A DNA stretch of 64,000 bases, from positions 52,501 through 116,500 of the forward strand of contig CAMXCT020002668.1 in assembly GCA_947184155.2 (NCBI GenBank), given 5' to 3'. This stretch comes from Cladocopium goreaui. Taxonomy: Eukaryota; Sar; Dinophyceae; Suessiales; Symbiodiniaceae. Made by a program: the position numbers and the translations under genes. Within the stretch, counting starts at the first letter, position 1. Each line of letters begins with the position of its first letter. Below the pieces are notes generated by a model. That model ran no database searches and was not told the DNA's origin. It saw only the letters and a list, made by a program, of their open reading frames with translations. This document shows positions 23,312 through 32,771 of this stretch, piece after piece.

Positions 23312-23440
23312 CCTTCCATCTGCCTCTCTCCAAATTCCCAAGCCAGCATCCATGAATTCCAAGTTGCCAAGATTGGGCGAAACTCCGGCATGTGCGATTG
23401 GTGCGGGAACAGCGTCTCCACCAAACGAGCCAGTTCATAC
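23312..23440 (-). CDS. Exon, host gene A
   Basis: 129 nt after CAGAGAG|. It reads YELARLVETLFPHQSHMPEF, then RPILATWNSWMLAW and EFGERQMEG. The start phase completes the AG left by the previous exon; the GAAGG|GTTCCC donor leaves two bases. No family recognised. Confidence 0.6.
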
Positions 23441-23715
23441 CTCTCTGCTTATTCACATCCCATGTCGATCCGCTGAATATGATGATACATATGCATTCAT
23501 ATGCATCATATGCCTATCCTGGAAAAGGATTTCAAGGCTCCCAAGCATTCCCTGAAAGGTATCGTCTGCTCAATGGTTTGGGATTTGAATGGTCCATAGC
23601 CCCCGGCAACCGGAGAGAATCTCCGTCAGCGGTTGCCCAATTCTTCCCATCACTCAGCCAGCTCCGCCTTCTTAGCGTTCCGTTGCCCTCCTTGTCGCTG
23701 CGGTTGAAGTGGCAC

Positions 23716-23852
23716 CTGGAGATCTGTGGACCCCATGATCCGATGTCCATCAACTTGAGCTTCATCAACGGCTGACCCTGTCCCTGCCTTAAAGTTTCAT
23801 ACTCCGCCACGGTGAAGCAGTAAAATTTTCGGAGGAACAGCAGCCGATCCTC
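23716..23852 (-). CDS. Exon, host gene A
   Basis: 137 nt between TACCAG| and CCAG|GTGCCA. It reads EDRLLFLRKFYCFTVAEYET, then LRQGQGQPLMKLKLMDIGSW. Strong coding character. An alternative acceptor at 23,874 would extend it but breaks phase with the upstream exon. Confidence 0.65.
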
Positions 23853-24010
23853 CTGGTATTTGGAGACCCGTAGCCTGAAGCCGCCAAGGTCGTCAGAAAT
23901 TCAATGTATAATTCATTGGTCACAGTGACAAGGGCAAGGTCATACATATACTCTTGGGGGCACCACCGATTTTATGGTGTACATCCAGCTGAGGCATGAG
24001 GCATCTTCAC

Positions 24011-24142
24011 CTCACGCTCCTTGCGATGCTGTCCAGTCGTTCCAATGCAGTCTGGACGCAGAAATCTTTCCAACGTAAAGTCCTTCTCGTCCTCAGCCAC
24101 CCAAAGGCCCAGTGTGCCTTTGGGATCCTCTCCAACCATCTG
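24011..24142 (-). CDS. Exon, host gene A
   Basis: Exactly 44 codons, phase 0 to 0, between ATGTCAG| and GAG|GTGAAG. It reads QMVGEDPKGTLGLWVAEDEK, then DFTLERFLRPDCIGTTGQ. One of the best-defined exons in the window. Confidence 0.7.
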
Positions 24143-24577
24143 CTGACATTTTAGAATGCCCAAGATGAGCCATTTACAAGCGCAAAAACCAATCAATGCG
24201 CACCCACGCTTTTCTATGGCAATTCACATCTACAAGCTGAAAATTGCGATGATTTGTTCCATTGACCCTCCAATTTTCAAGCATTCTCCCCAATTTGTGT
24301 GTATATCAAAACCTCCAAGTGTCTTGTTGTTTCCCCATTCGCTCTCACTCAGCCCTCCATTTGTTTGATTTCTCGTAGGTGTTTTCCTCCATGTTTCCCG
24401 AAATTCCAGATGGGTTCAATTATATACTTATACCGTACTTATACCATCTTAGAACCATTTGCAGAGAGAGAGAGAGAGAGAAATACTCTATATATGTATA
24501 TATATATATATATGTGTGTATATATATATATGTACATATATATATATATGTATATGTATACATCTCTCTCTCCCTCT

Positions 24578-24724
<147 letters not shown>

Positions 24725-24781
24725 TACATGCACAATAGAATCCCAGCTGCAACTTCAACCCATCGCCTATTGCCGTGGCAC

Positions 24782-24926
24782 GGGCCCTGGCAGGTGATGA
24801 AACTCCGCCAGGTCAATGGTGGACAAGGCCTCCAGCTGCTCGGAGGGCTCCAGGACCCCTGAGCGCCTGGACGGGCGAGGCCCCGAGGCCCCGGTGAGGC
24901 TGGGTAAATTGTCATATTTCACTGAC
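24782..24926 (-). CDS. Exon, host gene A
   Basis: 145 nt between TTTCAG| and CCC|GTGCCA. It reads SVKYDNLPSLTGASGPRPSR, then SGVLEPSEQLEALSTIDLAE. One split base at the start fits the upstream exon; it ends in phase 0, matching the next exon. The Pro/Ser-rich then acidic composition suggests a linker. Confidence 0.65.
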
Positions 24927-25167
24927 CTGAAATAAAGATAAAGCCAGATATACAAATACATGTGTGTATGTACAAATATTAGGAGAATTATCCCTAACCA
25001 TCATCTAAGGTGAGGTCGCAGTGAGGTTCTTCTAATTCATTATAATTCACTATGTATAATGAATCAATATGATACGAATGTATCTGCATGATTCTGCATG
25101 TATGGAGTTTCGCATTGTGCAGCTTGGACCCAGAATGGTCAATGAATTTGGGGCCATAGGCATCCAC

Positions 25168-25260
25168 CCATCGCCGCGGCACGACTCATCAGCTGCGTGA
25201 AAGGCAGCCACCGCGGCGTGGCGGTCGAAGTCGCGACACTTGCGGACCAACTTCACAAAC
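25168..25260 (-). CDS. Exon, host gene A
   Basis: 93 nt between CCCAAG| and GATGG|GTGGAT. It reads FVKLVRKCRDFDRHAAVAAF, then HAADESCRGDG. It leaves two bases that join the G of the next exon to form Gly. Confidence 0.6.
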
Positions 25261-26429
25261 CTTGGGTCTGGATGGGGGTTGGGTCAAATATCTATTAACT
25301 CGTTTAATGTCAATTATATATATATAGTATTAAATGTCTACAATTAAACTAATATTTGAGTACTATTGACTAATATGCATTCACCAATCCACCCCAATTT
25401 GATATCATTGTTAAATCATATCATATGAACTTGGCGATAACCTATAACCATAAAAAGAAAATAATATACTAATCTTACATACTTGGATTTAATATGACTT
25501 AATGAGGTACGTTGGCTATATCAATAGATTCCAGTCAGAGATTTGATCACCACATCTTAGCAATCTTTTTGGGGAAACAGAAAACCACTGACCCATCAAT
25601 CGGGTGATTTAAGCATCAAACATTGGGGAGTTGACTGTGTTGACTATCCAATGTGGATCAACTTTGTAAAACAAAATGGGTCGGAAATTGTGCTCTGTTT
25701 CAATGGAAAAATGCTTCAGGATGCCCTGAGTTGGCGATCCAGATTGGGATGGCCAGTCTGCATGGTGATTGGGGGTATCAAAGGGTGAGAAGATCCGAGA
25801 TTTTTTCGAACAGGTATATCCATATGGGATACCATTTATATCCATTTATATCCATTTATTGGGTGTCATATATTCTTAATGTTTAGGTTTACCACATGTT
25901 TTTTCAAAGTCGATGGCCAGCGACTAGCAACTATCTATGGCATCAGGGTCACTAGGGACCTTGAATGATGGAATGAATTCAATTGATGATAATTAATTAT
26001 CCAACCATATCCAACCCATTAATTATAATCAATTGAATTTCCATTAATCATCCTCAATTAATGGAAACTGAATCAATCAATACCAAGTGGAATCCAACCC
26101 AAGAGATTGGATACCAACGGGCATGGAGTTGAACCAAGAGATGGGAGATCACCAAACAGAAATGGAGCATCCTCCGTTTCGCGGGATAAGCTGGCGGAAG
26201 TGGCTTGAGACACCCCGGCACTGGGACGGAAGACTGGGATTCGTCTGGGATCATCCTACCCACCCGGGAATGGCTGGCTCCTAGACCGATCAAAGTTGGG
26301 GCGTGTCACATGTGCGATGACCGTTTGACCATTTGACCAACTTCAATTGTTTTGATGTCCACTGGGACTGGGTCTTTTGAAAATGCCTCGAGCACTCAGG
26401 TTACTCAGGTTCAACCGTCATTTTTCCAC

Positions 26430-26589
26430 CAATGTCCTCCCCAAAGCTTTCCAGCTTGACTTCACAGCTAGGCCCAGCTTAACGCTTTCCGCACCAAGCA
26501 ACGTGGTGTAGTCCAACTGGTCTCCCATGGGATCGGCCTCATAGATCAGTTGTTGTGCCCGGTCGAAGGTATAGCAATGGCCAAGCCAC
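26430..26589 (-). CDS. Candidate exon, host gene A (3' end approximate)
   Basis: After GTTCTCAG| the minus strand reads WLGHCYTFDRAQQLIYEADP and then MGDQLDYTTLLGAESVKLGL. Clearly protein-like. The donor is unsettled, and at least one exon is probably missing before 25,260. Confidence 0.5.
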
Positions 26590-27049
26590 CTGAGAACCTA
26601 GCGATGAATGTTGTCCCGAATCTGCTATATCGTAATATACAGTATCCCGTTGTCATTGCAGATTCAGGGTTTCTATCGGAAAACGGTTGGCACAAAAAAA
26701 CATCCAAAAAAAACGCCGCCTTGTGGTGGCATCTAGTTCACATATGTTCAAGGGACGACATAGCTGGATTTTTTCCGGCGTGAAAGCTTCAAGCCGCTAT
26801 GAATGGTTGCTGTTGGGTTGTTGGATGACTGCTATAGCTGCTATGATGATCCAACCAACTCTAGGGACCAATGGGAGATTGATTACAATTGACAAAAACA
26901 TCTAGCCAGGAAGTCCACGAAAGCATCAAAAACATATCGGAAGAATCATTTCCATGGCATAGACTCTGATTGGAGATACCCTCCGATCATCAAACGTTCA
27001 AACGTGGCAATGGAAAATCACTCATTTACAGATATTTAAAAATTATAAA

Positions 27050-27145
27050 TGGATATTCTCCATATTTAATGGATATTTTCCATATTAAATAGATATTCTC
27101 CATATTAAATTGATATTTTCCATATTGGATTGATATTTTCCATAT
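27050..27145. repeat. ~20-bp AT-rich tandem repeat
   Basis: About five imperfect copies of a GATATTYTCCATATTAAAT-like unit. A further GTAAATGATG repeat lies at 27,420-27,465, and a doubtful minus-strand exon (WDARIPTSVLHKALGR) near 27,230-27,310 was left uncalled. Confidence 0.75.
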
Positions 27146-27675
27146 ATATATATATTCCATATTAATATATATATATATGTGTATAATAGTTGGTTTTTCA
27201 TGATTTTCCCATTAACAGCTCTATTCTCGTGGATTTCCCAGCCATGCTTGGTCCCACGTCCTAGCGCCTTGTGCAACACGGAGGTCGGAATCCTGGCATC
27301 CCACGGGATGATCAGAAATGTTCGTAAGAACTATGCCATGTGATATCTACATATCTGGATATATATCATATAATATAGGTAAATGCTGGGTGATATATAG
27401 ATCATAGATCATATAGGTAAATGATAGTAAATGATGGTAAATGATGGTAAATGATGGTAAATGTATGTAACATACCCTGCAGGCCCCACAAAATGCGCTC
27501 AAGAGCCCCGAAAGTTAAAACCACCCTTTTTTCCCTTCATCAAACCCGCACGACACACTCGGAAATTTGGAAAGAAAAAATATAAGAACCCTTTTGCTTT
27601 CTTCGTAAAATTTCACATAATTAAGGTGATTCAAAAAAATGGAAATCCTGTTGAAATTATATGACTATCATATTA

Positions 27676-27915
27676 CTAGGCCTCAGCCCAGCCTGCCTTT
27701 TTCCGACATGAAGCTGAGGATTTTGGACTCTGATGGTTCAGAGTCTCCTGTTAAAGAAACGTGAAATTCATCTCTTTGAAACATTGGTCTCCATGGAAGG
27801 AGATCTCCTTAGGATTTCATACCTCCCCCATGGAAGGGGTTTTCTTTGTGGTGTTTTTGGTCCATGGAAGGACGACCACGAAAAAGAAAATCATGCATTG
27901 AAACGGTGGTTCTCC
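27676..27915 (-). repeat. Elt2 repeat B, outer copy
   Basis: 240 bp, apparently identical to 28,023-28,262. A small open plus-strand frame inside each copy is not considered a gene. Confidence 0.9.
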
Positions 27916-27947
27916 CTCGGCCTCAAAAAGGGCGGTGAGGGTTTGGG

Positions 27948-28024
27948 TGAGCACAAAAGCTCTTGATATCAAAACGACATCGTCAAAACGTCTGGCTTCT
28001 GCCTAGTATTCAAACAGAATGCCT
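27948..28024 (-). repeat. Elt2 repeat A, inner copy
   Basis: 77 bp, identical by eye to 35,299-35,375. It overlaps the next B copy by two bases. In Ngaro-type elements the inner A-B junction serves to template full-length circular DNA; that role is inferred here. Confidence 0.9.
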
Positions 28025-28262
28025 AGGCCTCAGCCCAGCCTGCCTTTTTCCGACATGAAGCTGAGGATTTTGGACTCTGATGGTTCAGAGTCTCCTGTTA
28101 AAGAAACGTGAAATTCATCTCTTTGAAACATTGGTCTCCATGGAAGGAGATCTCCTTAGGATTTCATACCTCCCCCATGGAAGGGGTTTTCTTTGTGGTG
28201 TTTTTGGTCCATGGAAGGACGACCACGAAAAAGAAAATCATGCATTGAAACGGTGGTTCTCC
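28023..28262 (-). repeat. Elt2 repeat B, inner copy
   Basis: 240 bp direct copy of 27,676-27,915, lying about 70 bp downstream of the recombinase stop codon. Confidence 0.9.
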
Positions 28263-28330
28263 ACGGCCCCTACCACGAGCTGATGACAAAAGCAGCTTGT
28301 AGAGGACGAAAAAGTGATACTTGGCCCTAG

Positions 28331-29284
28331 TCACGGAGTCTTAAGCTGTTCTGAACATGACCACTGCTTTAGCATGCTACGAGCTTTGGCGCTAAAAGAC
28401 AACCCTGGTAAGTAGCTGAGCCCATCAGCCAAATATATTTTGGCTACTTTCGTTGATTGCCAGCGTCCTTTGAGCAATGCAGTCTCCATACTGCCTGTTT
28501 GTTGAAATAATGCCGTCGCTCCACCCCTTCTTAACGAATAGGGTCGAAAGTTTAGTTTCAAGACATCAAAGATTTGACAGTGATACCTGAATTCGTTGCG
28601 GAAGCTTGAGGGGGATCTAACCCATATGGGTACCTTATGCATGCCTTGCGCTTGTTGGTCCTCTGAGGCTGCACGGAGAATTTCCAGCGCCACTACATTT
28701 GTTATGCTGACAGTTTCCTGCGCTGCATTTCTGAGTCCTGTTTTGGTGTTTTTCAGACTTATAACGCCGCTCTTGTTTCCTAAGATCATGTCGCATGGTC
28801 TGATCTGGAGCAGTTCACCCGTCCGCAGCAACCCATAGAAACCCAAACAGATCATTGCAGCGAAGCTTAGGTTCCTATGGGCTATGGCATAAAATAAAAA
28901 GGCATCCACTATTTCAGCTGTCAAAGGTGGAGCCCGATTGGGGGCTTCCACCTTTCTCCATACTTTAAACAAACGCCATGACAGTGCCAGCTTGTTCTTT
29001 GTCCATGGTTCGTAGTGCTGAAGACCACACAGTGCATCACTTATGATATGTAGTGCTTCCCCCTCTTCCCAAGCTTTTTGTATCCAATCAGAGACTCTCT
29101 CATCAAGGGCCCTTCCAGTTGTGACCCCACCTAGGTATGGTAATAGTTTCTGTACCCCGATGAAATACCTTTCCTGAGTTTTCTTTGTGATCGCGGCATC
29201 CCACAGTAGGATTTTTCTGCGATCTGCTACTCTTTCAGCCCGTGTTTTTCGATGGAAGCATTGCCACCGTCCTGCTGGCCTCAT
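28331..29284 (-). CDS. Elt2 tyrosine recombinase
   Basis: Integrase of the DIRS/Ngaro class. The first ATG in frame is at 29,284 (317 aa); the frame is open from 29,335 using a TTG. It overlaps the end of pol by 50 nt in another frame. Visible catalytic features: the first Arg in GLLRTGEL, a YSLRRGGAT box where the family has HxxR or SLRRGG, GRW at the next conserved His/Trp site, and KIYL with the nucleophilic Tyr near the C-terminus. Order and spacing suit an active enzyme. How it is translated (reinitiation or frameshift) is not visible. Confidence 0.85.
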   Translation of the reverse strand: MRPAGRWQCFHRKTRAERVADRRKILLWDAAITKKTQERYFIGVQKLLPYLGGVTTGRALDERVSDWIQKAWEEGEALHIISDALCGLQHYEPWTKNKLALSWRLFKVWRKVEAPNRAPPLTAEIVDAFLFYAIAHRNLSFAAMICLGFYGLLRTGELLQIRPCDMILGNKSGVISLKNTKTGLRNAAQETVSITNVVALEILRAASEDQQAQGMHKVPIWVRSPSSFRNEFRYHCQIFDVLKLNFRPYSLRRGGATALFQQTGSMETALLKGRWQSTKVAKIYLADGLSYLPGLSFSAKARSMLKQWSCSEQLKTP

Positions 29285-32200
29285 CTGTAGGATTGTCAGT
29301 GCTTTCCACGTGCGAGATGATGCAATGAATCCCAAAAGCCAGTAAAAGTGCGTTGACCTTCTTGAGTACCCGAGAAAGCTGTCTGCTGCTGGTGCGTCCC
29401 TTCGAGATCACGCTCATGCAGATATAGCTATCAGTCACATGGAAGACCCTAAGATGACAAGCTTTTAAGTGCATGATGTGGTATCTGATTGCATGTAGAA
29501 TGGTCCGCAGTTCCAAAACGTTGATATGTTCACTTAATTTCCACTTGTAATTAAACAAATGCTCCCATTTCCACCATGACGCTTCAATGCTCTGCCGTAC
29601 AACTGCCTTAGGGTTGAGGAACTCCCCCGTAGAAATTCGTACATCAGATCCAGTGTGATTGGTCTTGGAAAGGAGAATTTGGTTTAAGCTTTTAGTAGTC
29701 ACAGGCCGCGGTATAGTGGAACTTCCATATTGCAACCTCCGCCTAATTGGTGCCGTGCATCTGAGTGAACAAGTGAATCCTGGAGCCAACCCCATTCTGT
29801 CAACTAACTGACTGTACTGCAATGTGGGTAGAAGGTGTTTGCACAATGCCGCTGCTGGGATGATGAAGGAGAAGACGCTAAAGCTATCCCCCAATAAACA
29901 CAACCGCTCATCTTCGTATTTCTGCCCCGAACTCTTGATTTTGGAAGCACTGAAACACAGTTTGGTGTGGTTAAAACCGTAACCCAAAAGTAGTTCCTTC
30001 TCAGAGCTATTGGCAAGCCTCCATTTGTCATCCGTCCAGAAAATAAACCTGGGTAAATAGTGATATGGGGGAAAACGGTAACTGTCAGAGGTCCAACGTG
30101 CCAATGTGTCTGTATCACACCTGTGTATGCCCGCCGGAGCTGGTGGCGGCCTTTTTCGCTCAATGCTCTTTAGCGCAGTAGGCAGAGTATAGCCTTCATC
30201 TCCACCGGGCCACCACGCGCCTTCAGTTATCCAGTCAGCTTGCTGTGGATACGCGGCTGGGGCAGAAACAGTAACCCAGTACTGCTCTTCGCTGAAAGTT
30301 ATTCCTCCGAGGCAGCCCTCAAGACATTCGGATGTCCAGCATAACCTGGGTCTCTGCATAGGCACAGCATCCGCACAGTTGAGATGGTATGGTTTCACCT
30401 GCAGTTCTTCAGTTATCCGTTCACATTCGTGCTTGGGCATTGACGCCACATTCTCAGCTATGAACTTGACCTTAACATGTCCTATCTCCTTGAGCTCCTT
30501 CAAGACCCGCTTCAGTTCATAGAACAGAGATGATTGCGGCCCATCCAATCCCTGGCCTCTGACATTGACCGATGATAGGTCTACACATGGAAAGCCTCCC
30601 CATACGTGCAATTCAGTAACTGTGGGATATCTCATGAGAAGTTGTTCCAGTTGTGCCTTGTTCAGTTGTCTGACATCTCCAAAAAGCTCTGCATGGGGCC
30701 ACCGACGGGAAGTGATTCTCATTGCAGGTTGGTGAATGTCAAAGGCCACCAGCGCATCAGGTCGGATTCCCAGCACGTCGTAAGCTCTAAATGACCCTCC
30801 TATTGCATGAAACAGTGACAACACCATGATGCCCGTGGGCTGGGGGTTGTCAGCTCTCAAATTGCTCCTCACAAAGTCTTCTCCTTCGCTGCTGAGTTGT
30901 GTTGCGATACCAACCGCCCCTCCAATGCTTGAGGCGTCACTGGCAGTTATGACCTCTGAAATCTCAGCTCCCAGGAATGTGTGCATCATAGGTAGTCCAC
31001 ACATACAAGCAAACAATTCTCGGCGAACTTTGTACTGGAGGTCCAGTAGCGTCCCTTTTGAGCTAATAAACTCCCAGGTACTCTCTAAAAAACTCATGGC
31101 TGGTCGCCGATACTGAAACACATGTATCCATCTTCCAGCTATGACCTGCAGTAGCTTTCGTGACAACGTTCTCCTGCTCAAGAGTGCCATAGTTCCCAAA
31201 AGTAAGTTGATCATCCTCTCTGGCGAGGGGCCCATTGTGCGCTCACTTCCATTCAGATATGCTCCCAACTCTTGTCCAGTGATTTCTCCTGATTTTCGCT
31301 TCTTTGCCGCTGACACTACTCCAGCAGCTGCCCACAACCGTTCAGCCTCTTGGTGAATAATCTCACCTGAAAGAAAAGTGCTCCCTGATTTGTCAATCTC
31401 CCCTGCTGCAAAATTGTCCAGGTATATATGCCACCACGCTCGCCCAGACGTGCGAGATTCATCCAATAAACCAACCATCCATTTCGGCAGCGGTTTACCC
31501 CTGACTACTTGGCTACATTCCGGCATGTTGCCCCCTAACAAGAGTTTCTCACTTACTTCCTGCATGATTGAAACTGAGCTTCCCCAGCCCATTGGAAGTA
31601 CACAACATGCCAAGCAAAATAAAGTTTGATCATCTCCTCCATAAATCTCGCAATGTTTGTGTACAACATTAAAAGCCAGAAATCTCTGCCATTTCTCCGG
31701 AAGCCGAAACAGATAAAATGCATTTGACATGTCACTTTGCCATAAACGCAGTTCTTCTCCATGTTCAACGTAGGTAGACAGCCAGGAAGTTATATGAGGA
31801 AGCCGTTTTGTGAACCCTTTGAACTGTTTGAGAATGGAGTTGCTGGGCACCAGGTTCATGATTAATCGCAAAATGGGTTTCTTTCCATCAACAAGCCCAC
31901 TTTTTTCCACGCCAAACAAACCATTAAGGACCTTCTCTTTCCTAAACTCAGCAACTTGTGTCCAAGGTATCCAAGTGCACACCCCTCGATCAACCAGCTC
32001 CGCCGCAATTTTCTTAATCTCATTCCCCTGAACGTGGATTTTTCCCTGTAGCTTTGGCAATTGCTGACCCACATCTTCAACAACCAGTTTTTCGGGATTA
32101 TCAAGGAAGTGCTTGGTGGTCTCCGAAACATACTCCAACACGTCAATAGATCCCCCATGTTGTTTTGGTGGTAAGGCCGGCAAAATTTGCTCCAAACTTA

Positions 32201-32771
32201 GGCAGTGACAAACTCCTATTTCTTCCCCCTCATAACTAACCCTGCGCTTCTTCAACTCTTTTTCAACCGCCTCAGTGTCTTTCACCTCCGCATGGCCGTG
32301 GCTTAACATCCTATTGACAGTCTGTTCCACGGCAGCCACCAGTCGAGTCTCCAGTGCAGTCCACTTTCCCTTCAAAAAGGGAGTGTGGCCATGTCCTAAA
32401 GTCTGGCAGGCATAACATGACAGCATGGTCCAGGCAGTTCGACTCCACAGGCTTGTGAAATCCTCGGTAACCGAGTCTGTTAAATTCACACTTGCAAAAA
32501 GCCGTAGTGCTGAGGCAAAATCTCCCTCGTGCAAAGGAAAGATGGCACGCTTGCGAGCCACCCTGTGCTTCATGCCGGGGGTGAAGAAGTCCCTCACCTG
32601 AAAAACCGTGTCATGCAACTCTGTAATATTGCAGCCGTGAGCCAGGCACCATGCCAGCGCACATCCACTCCTTTTCAAGGTTGTGCAGCAGCTCAGCACC
32701 TCACTCCAACCTGTGGTTGAAACCAAACTGGGCCTCTTGCTCTCGACGGATTTTTCCAGAGAGCCACCCAT
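29235..32771 (-). CDS. Elt2 Pol: RT, split RNase H, inserted C5-MTase
   Basis: 1178 aa from the ATG at 32,771, whose A is also the last base of the previous ORF's TGA. Order: N-terminal region; reverse transcriptase with LRLIMNLVPSN, QSDMSNAFYLF and IYLDNFAAG (YLDN at about residue 450); RNase H start with TASDAS (about 611); C5-MTase (about 645-980); then RNase H resumes with INVLELRTILHAI (Glu about 1085), HVTDSYICM (about 1112) and NPTDEASR (about 1163). The four acidic RNase H residues are thus kept but separated by the MTase. The frame stays open upstream to 34,466, but that part is a shadow of ORF2. Confidence 0.85.
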   Translation of the reverse strand: MGGSLEKSVESKRPSLVSTTGWSEVLSCCTTLKRSGCALAWCLAHGCNITELHDTVFQVRDFFTPGMKHRVARKRAIFPLHEGDFASALRLFASVNLTDSVTEDFTSLWSRTAWTMLSCYACQTLGHGHTPFLKGKWTALETRLVAAVEQTVNRMLSHGHAEVKDTEAVEKELKKRRVSYEGEEIGVCHCLSLEQILPALPPKQHGGSIDVLEYVSETTKHFLDNPEKLVVEDVGQQLPKLQGKIHVQGNEIKKIAAELVDRGVCTWIPWTQVAEFRKEKVLNGLFGVEKSGLVDGKKPILRLIMNLVPSNSILKQFKGFTKRLPHITSWLSTYVEHGEELRLWQSDMSNAFYLFRLPEKWQRFLAFNVVHKHCEIYGGDDQTLFCLACCVLPMGWGSSVSIMQEVSEKLLLGGNMPECSQVVRGKPLPKWMVGLLDESRTSGRAWWHIYLDNFAAGEIDKSGSTFLSGEIIHQEAERLWAAAGVVSAAKKRKSGEITGQELGAYLNGSERTMGPSPERMINLLLGTMALLSRRTLSRKLLQVIAGRWIHVFQYRRPAMSFLESTWEFISSKGTLLDLQYKVRRELFACMCGLPMMHTFLGAEISEVITASDASSIGGAVGIATQLSSEGEDFVRSNLRADNPQPTGIMVLSLFHAIGGSFRAYDVLGIRPDALVAFDIHQPAMRITSRRWPHAELFGDVRQLNKAQLEQLLMRYPTVTELHVWGGFPCVDLSSVNVRGQGLDGPQSSLFYELKRVLKELKEIGHVKVKFIAENVASMPKHECERITEELQVKPYHLNCADAVPMQRPRLCWTSECLEGCLGGITFSEEQYWVTVSAPAAYPQQADWITEGAWWPGGDEGYTLPTALKSIERKRPPPAPAGIHRCDTDTLARWTSDSYRFPPYHYLPRFIFWTDDKWRLANSSEKELLLGYGFNHTKLCFSASKIKSSGQKYEDERLCLLGDSFSVFSFIIPAAALCKHLLPTLQYSQLVDRMGLAPGFTCSLRCTAPIRRRLQYGSSTIPRPVTTKSLNQILLSKTNHTGSDVRISTGEFLNPKAVVRQSIEASWWKWEHLFNYKWKLSEHINVLELRTILHAIRYHIMHLKACHLRVFHVTDSYICMSVISKGRTSSRQLSRVLKKVNALLLAFGIHCIISHVESTDNPTDEASRTVAMLPSKNTG
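29830..30840 (-). other. Elt2 DNA cytosine-5 methyltransferase domain
   Basis: Motif I: MVLSLFHAIGGSFRAYDVLG (about 30,775-30,835), the SAM-binding FxGxGG-like loop. Motif IV: GGFPCVDLSSVN with the catalytic Cys codon at 30,585-30,587 (about Pol residue 729). Motif VI: AENVAS (30,446-30,460). Motif VIII: QRPRL (30,346-30,360). A Trp-rich putative target-recognition region follows, then SEKELLLGYGF, like motif IX, and GDSFSV, like motif X. All key residues are present, so activity is plausible. Retrotransposon C5-MTases are known from Symbiodinium relatives; the likely role, self-methylation of the new DNA copy, is inferred. Confidence 0.85.

Noticed and set aside
27733-28283. Two near-identical small plus-strand ORFs
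   Set aside because: They lie within the duplicated B repeats of Elt2, antisense to the element, and are identical only because the repeats are.
29804-30163. 119-codon minus ORF inside the DNMT region
   Set aside because: Out-of-frame shadow of pol; the pol frame carries the conserved motifs.
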